This document shows positions 44,075 through 46,209 of a DNA stretch of 46,209 nucleotides, piece after piece (the stretch's first letter is position 1; the number at the start of each line of letters is the position of its first letter). The notes below the pieces were generated by a model that saw only the letters and a list, made by a program, of their open reading frames with translations, was not told the origin of the DNA and did no database searches. A program made the translations under genes and the position numbers. Where the stretch lies: the NCBI GenBank assembly GCA_017454375.1, contig JAFTDB010000002.1:1-46209 (forward strand), in the 5' to 3' direction. Source of the DNA: Acholeplasmatales bacterium (GTDB taxonomy: Bacteria > Bacillota_I > Bacilli_A > Acholeplasmatales > Anaeroplasmataceae).

Positions 44075-44998
44075 ATGAATGTTATTTTAGATTGTGATCC
44101 AGGCCATGATGATGCGATTGCGATATTACTTTTAGGTAGTAAGCCATATTTTAATGTTTTAGGTGTTACAACAGTATCTGGTAACCAGACTATTGAAAAG
44201 ACTACACTTAATGCATTAAATGTTATAGATTTCTTAGGGCTTGATTTTAAGGTATATGAGGGTTCAAGTGATCCTATCAAAAGAGAAAGAGTAAACTGTG
44301 GAGAAATCCATGGTGAATCTGGACTTGATGGATTTACATTTCCTAAGCACAATAAGAAAAAAGAAGCTAAGGATGCTGTAAGCTTTATTGTTGATGCCAT
44401 AAATTCTAGTAAGGAAAAGGTAGTAATGATTACTACTGGACCAATGACTAATTTAGGTAAGGCATTCCTTCGTGATCCTAATATAAAGAACAATATTGAA
44501 AAGATTGTCCTAATGGGTGGATCAATTGGCGCTGGTAATGTTACACCAGCTGCTGAATTCAATATCAACTGTGATGCTGAGGCAGCAGATATCTGTTTTA
44601 AGAGTGGTGTACCAATCTATATGGTAGGGCTAGATGTAACAAGACAGGTTCTAGTATTACCTGAGGTTATTGAGAGAATGCGTAAGATTGGTAATAAAAC
44701 GTCAGATATGTTTGTTAAATTAATGGAAACATTTAATTATAATCAAAAGAAGGTCTTTAATTTAGATGGTGGTCCACTTCATGATCCTGTTACAGTAGCT
44801 TCACTTATTAATCCAGAATTAGTACACTTTGAATATGTGAATACTGAAATAGATACAGCCTCATCTTCTAGCTATGGTAGAACTAATTGTGACCTACCTG
44901 GATACTTAAAGAAGAAAAAGAATTCTTATGTGGCAACTAAAATAAATGTTCCGTTATTCTGGGATATAATAGAAGAAGCAATTGCTTCATATAATTAA
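44075..44998 (+). CDS. Inosine-uridine preferring nucleoside hydrolase family
   Basis: A 307-residue IUNH protein. The calcium-binding VILDCDPGHDDAIAILLLGS at the N-terminus is the family hallmark; MITTGPMTNLGKAF, VLMGGSIGAGNVTPAAEFNI and DGGPLHDPVTVASLI follow. It cleaves nucleosides to base and ribose; purine versus pyrimidine preference is not clear. GAGGTG precedes the ATG. Ribose can be used by the divergent ribokinase. Confidence 0.94.
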   Translation: MNVILDCDPGHDDAIAILLLGSKPYFNVLGVTTVSGNQTIEKTTLNALNVIDFLGLDFKVYEGSSDPIKRERVNCGEIHGESGLDGFTFPKHNKKKEAKDAVSFIVDAINSSKEKVVMITTGPMTNLGKAFLRDPNIKNNIEKIVLMGGSIGAGNVTPAAEFNINCDAEAADICFKSGVPIYMVGLDVTRQVLVLPEVIERMRKIGNKTSDMFVKLMETFNYNQKKVFNLDGGPLHDPVTVASLINPELVHFEYVNTEIDTASSSSYGRTNCDLPGYLKKKKNSYVATKINVPLFWDIIEEAIASYN

Positions 44999-45004
44999 AA
45001 AGAA

Positions 45005-45033
45005 TTGTATTAAACAATTTTTAATTGTATAAT
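45005..45033 (+). promoter_or_regulatory. Promoter of first paralogous membrane gene
   Basis: TTGTAT (45005-45010), 17 bases, TATAAT (45028-45033). AATTGT/ACAATT followed by Ts in the same stretch may also act as a weak terminator for the nucleoside hydrolase gene. Confidence 0.7.
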
Positions 45034-45056
45034 AAACTAAATGGGAGGAAAACTAA

Positions 45057-45476
45057 ATGAGAAAAGCGTCTGATATCATTTTACTTGTCGGTGCGATTGT
45101 TTCAATCGTTTGTGCTGTTACTTTCTTAATTATTGGTATTGTCTTTGCAATGCTAGGTCAATTACCAACAGAAGAAATTATTCAAGCAATCAATGAAGGC
45201 AAGTTTACTACTGATGTACCAGGAACACCTGAGCAAAAGGCATTAGCTGTTAAGGCTGTCCTTACAGGTACTGGTGTATTCTTCTTAATCGTTGGCGTAA
45301 TGTCTATCGTTAATGCTGTATTAGGCTTCGTTGCTAGAGCTAAACATTCTCTTGGCTTATACGTTGCTAATATCGTATTCGGTGTATTATCATTAACTGA
45401 AGTTACTTTAGTTGGTGGTATCTTCGGTTTAATTGCTAACGGACAAGAAGCAAATAATAAACCTGTTTCAGAATAA
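45057..45476 (+). CDS. Four-TM membrane protein, paralog 1
   Basis: A 139-residue protein with about four membrane segments: ILLVGAIVSIVCAVTFLIIG, then GVFFLIVGVMSIVNAVLGFV, YVANIVFGVLSL and LVGGIFGLIANGQEA, with a short acidic external loop (about 38-65). It resembles small DUF4064-like Bacillota membrane proteins, though I am not certain of the family. GGGAGG precedes the ATG. Clearly paralogous to the gene at 45573 (same length, same segment order, same QEAN...VSE end). Confidence 0.78.
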   Translation: MRKASDIILLVGAIVSIVCAVTFLIIGIVFAMLGQLPTEEIIQAINEGKFTTDVPGTPEQKALAVKAVLTGTGVFFLIVGVMSIVNAVLGFVARAKHSLGLYVANIVFGVLSLTEVTLVGGIFGLIANGQEANNKPVSE

Positions 45477-45485
45477 CAAGAATTT

Positions 45486-45508
45486 AAGGAGCTTAGGCTC
45501 CTTTTTTC
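45486..45508 (+). terminator. Rho-independent terminator
   Basis: AAGGAGC (45486-45492) pairs with GCTCCTT (45497-45503), loop TTAG, T-run. Near-identical in sequence to the terminator of the second paralog at 46002. Confidence 0.92.
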
Positions 45509-45520
45509 TTTCTATTGATA

Positions 45521-45555
45521 TTGAAATAATGGCTTAATAAATGTATAATTAAGCC
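45521..45555 (+). promoter_or_regulatory. Promoter with inverted repeat over the -10
   Basis: TTGAAA (45521-45526), 17 bases, TATAAT (45544-45549). GGCTTAAT (45531-45538) and ATTAAGCC (45548-45555) form perfect 8-bp arms spanning the -10, an operator candidate that the first paralog promoter lacks. Confidence 0.65.
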
Positions 45556-45572
45556 CAGTGGAGGTAAATTAA

Positions 45573-45992
45573 ATGAGAACAGCATCTAGAACTCTTTTAC
45601 TTGTTGGCGCAATTCTTTCAATAGTTTGTATCTTAACATTCTTAATCATTGGTGGCGTATTCTCTTTTGTAGGTTCACTATCAGTTGAAGAAATCGTAAA
45701 GGGTATTAACGATGGATCAATTAATTCATCTTTTGAAGGAACAGTTCAAGAACAAGCAGAAGCAATTAAATTAACATTTACAGTAATTGGTGTGGTATTC
45801 CTAGTACTTGGTGTATGCTGCATTCCAAATGCTGTATTAGGCTTCATGGGTATGAAGAAACGTGTTAATGCATTCTATGTATGCAACATCGTATTTGGTG
45901 CATTATCAGGAACTGTAGTTACAATTCTTGGTGGCATCTTCGGATTAGTTGCTAATGCACAAGAAGCAAACCAACAGGTTGTTTCAGAATAG
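45573..45992 (+). CDS. Four-TM membrane protein, paralog 2
   Basis: A 139-residue paralog of the gene at 45057: LLLVGAILSIVCILTFLIIG, an acidic loop with EEIVKGINDGSI, then GVVFLVLGVCCIPNAVLGFM, YVCNIVFGALSG and LGGIFGLVANAQEANQQVVS. GGAGG precedes the ATG. The two genes are a tandem duplication, each with its own promoter and matching terminator, so the duplicated unit probably included the terminator. Function unknown. Confidence 0.78.
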   Translation: MRTASRTLLLVGAILSIVCILTFLIIGGVFSFVGSLSVEEIVKGINDGSINSSFEGTVQEQAEAIKLTFTVIGVVFLVLGVCCIPNAVLGFMGMKKRVNAFYVCNIVFGALSGTVVTILGGIFGLVANAQEANQQVVSE

Positions 45993-46001
45993 CAGGAAAT
46001 T

Positions 46002-46025
46002 AAAGGAGCTTTGGCTCCTTTTTTT
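46002..46025 (+). terminator. Rho-independent terminator
   Basis: AAAGGAGC (46002-46009) pairs with GCTCCTTT (46014-46021), loop TTTG, T-run. Confidence 0.92.
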
Positions 46026-46082
46026 CTTGAAGAGAAAAATATATTATTGTATCATTATTATTAGAATGTAAGGTGATTAACT

Positions 46083-46209
46083 ATTAATAATCAAGTACAA
46101 ATTTATAATATTTTTAATAAGTTAATTGAACCAAGACTAAAAATCCTCAAATTAGTGATTTTTTAAAAATCTTTGAGGATGATAATATAAAAAATAAATA
46201 TCGCCGTAT
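46083..46209 (+). pseudogene. Probable broken gene start, runs off window
   Basis: AAGGTGAT at 46070-46077 is followed by a frame beginning ATT at 46083: NNQVQIYNIFNKLIEPRLK. That frame then stops, but from 46142 another frame continues NPQISDFLKIFEDDNIKNKY to the window end. One extra A in the A5 run at 46139-46143 would join them. So either a gene with a non-ATG start and a 1-nt deletion, or a sequence error. Family not recognised. Confidence 0.35.

Noticed and set aside
46143..46180. Minus-strand terminator ATCCTCAAA/TTTGAGGAT at the window end
   Set aside because: It is followed by Ts on the minus strand, but the 20-base loop and the protein-like plus-strand frame across it leave it undecided, so it is not listed as a feature.

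Overview
The window is AT-rich bacterial DNA using the standard code: TGA is a stop, and there are ATG, GTG and TTG starts with GGAGG-type ribosome binding sites. Gene content points to a low-GC Bacillota (Firmicutes). Supporting traits are lipoproteins with Gram-positive lipoboxes, a sufC-sufD-sufS-sufU-sufB cluster in the Bacilli order, the sulfur-transfer protein SufU, class II LysRS and an ABC-F ATPase. It could be a gut Erysipelotrichia or an Acholeplasma/RF39-like lineage; this placement is inferred from content, not from a marker search.

Positions 1-13,000 are an accessory region. It holds three toxin-antitoxin-type modules: Phd/ParE-like (12-583), DUF4160 with DUF2442-HTH (4750-5468) and AbiEi/AbiEii (11312-12821). 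Between them lie a 1,035-residue lipoprotein of unknown function, a YhhN/Fe-ADH/GGDEF operon and a lipoprotein with an InlB-type repeat plus a lipase-like domain. Three of these units start behind the same tandem element, TTGTCCC-4bp-TTGTCCC, placed like a PhoB/OmpR-type box over the -35. The AbiE cassette sits between two identical 35-bp copies of a bidirectional terminator.

Positions 13,000-31,500 are mostly housekeeping. lysS and a small partner gene read leftward, and a thioesterase-maf-membrane protein-dus operon reads rightward; the two share a palindromic divergent promoter. Next come an HD-GYP protein with cardiolipin synthase, then a run of an LRAT/NC-domain protein, a ROK sugar kinase, a zinc-ribbon transposase-like relic and threonine aldolase. 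An Lrp/AsnC regulator follows, then a long operon: heterodimeric ABC exporter, Nudix, prmC, threonylcarbamoyl-AMP synthase and a GT14-type glycosyltransferase. DUF5662 with a small HTH gene closes the section.

Positions 31,500-46,209 hold a YunG-like gene, leuS directly followed by the complete suf cluster and an rRNA methyltransferase, an ABC-F ATPase, peptide deformylase, tRNA-Leu(UAG), a small lipoprotein, and a divergent ribokinase/nucleoside hydrolase pair for ribonucleoside use. Two tandem paralogous membrane proteins and a probably broken gene start end the window. A GGDEF cyclase candidate together with an HD-GYP phosphodiesterase implies c-di-GMP signalling.
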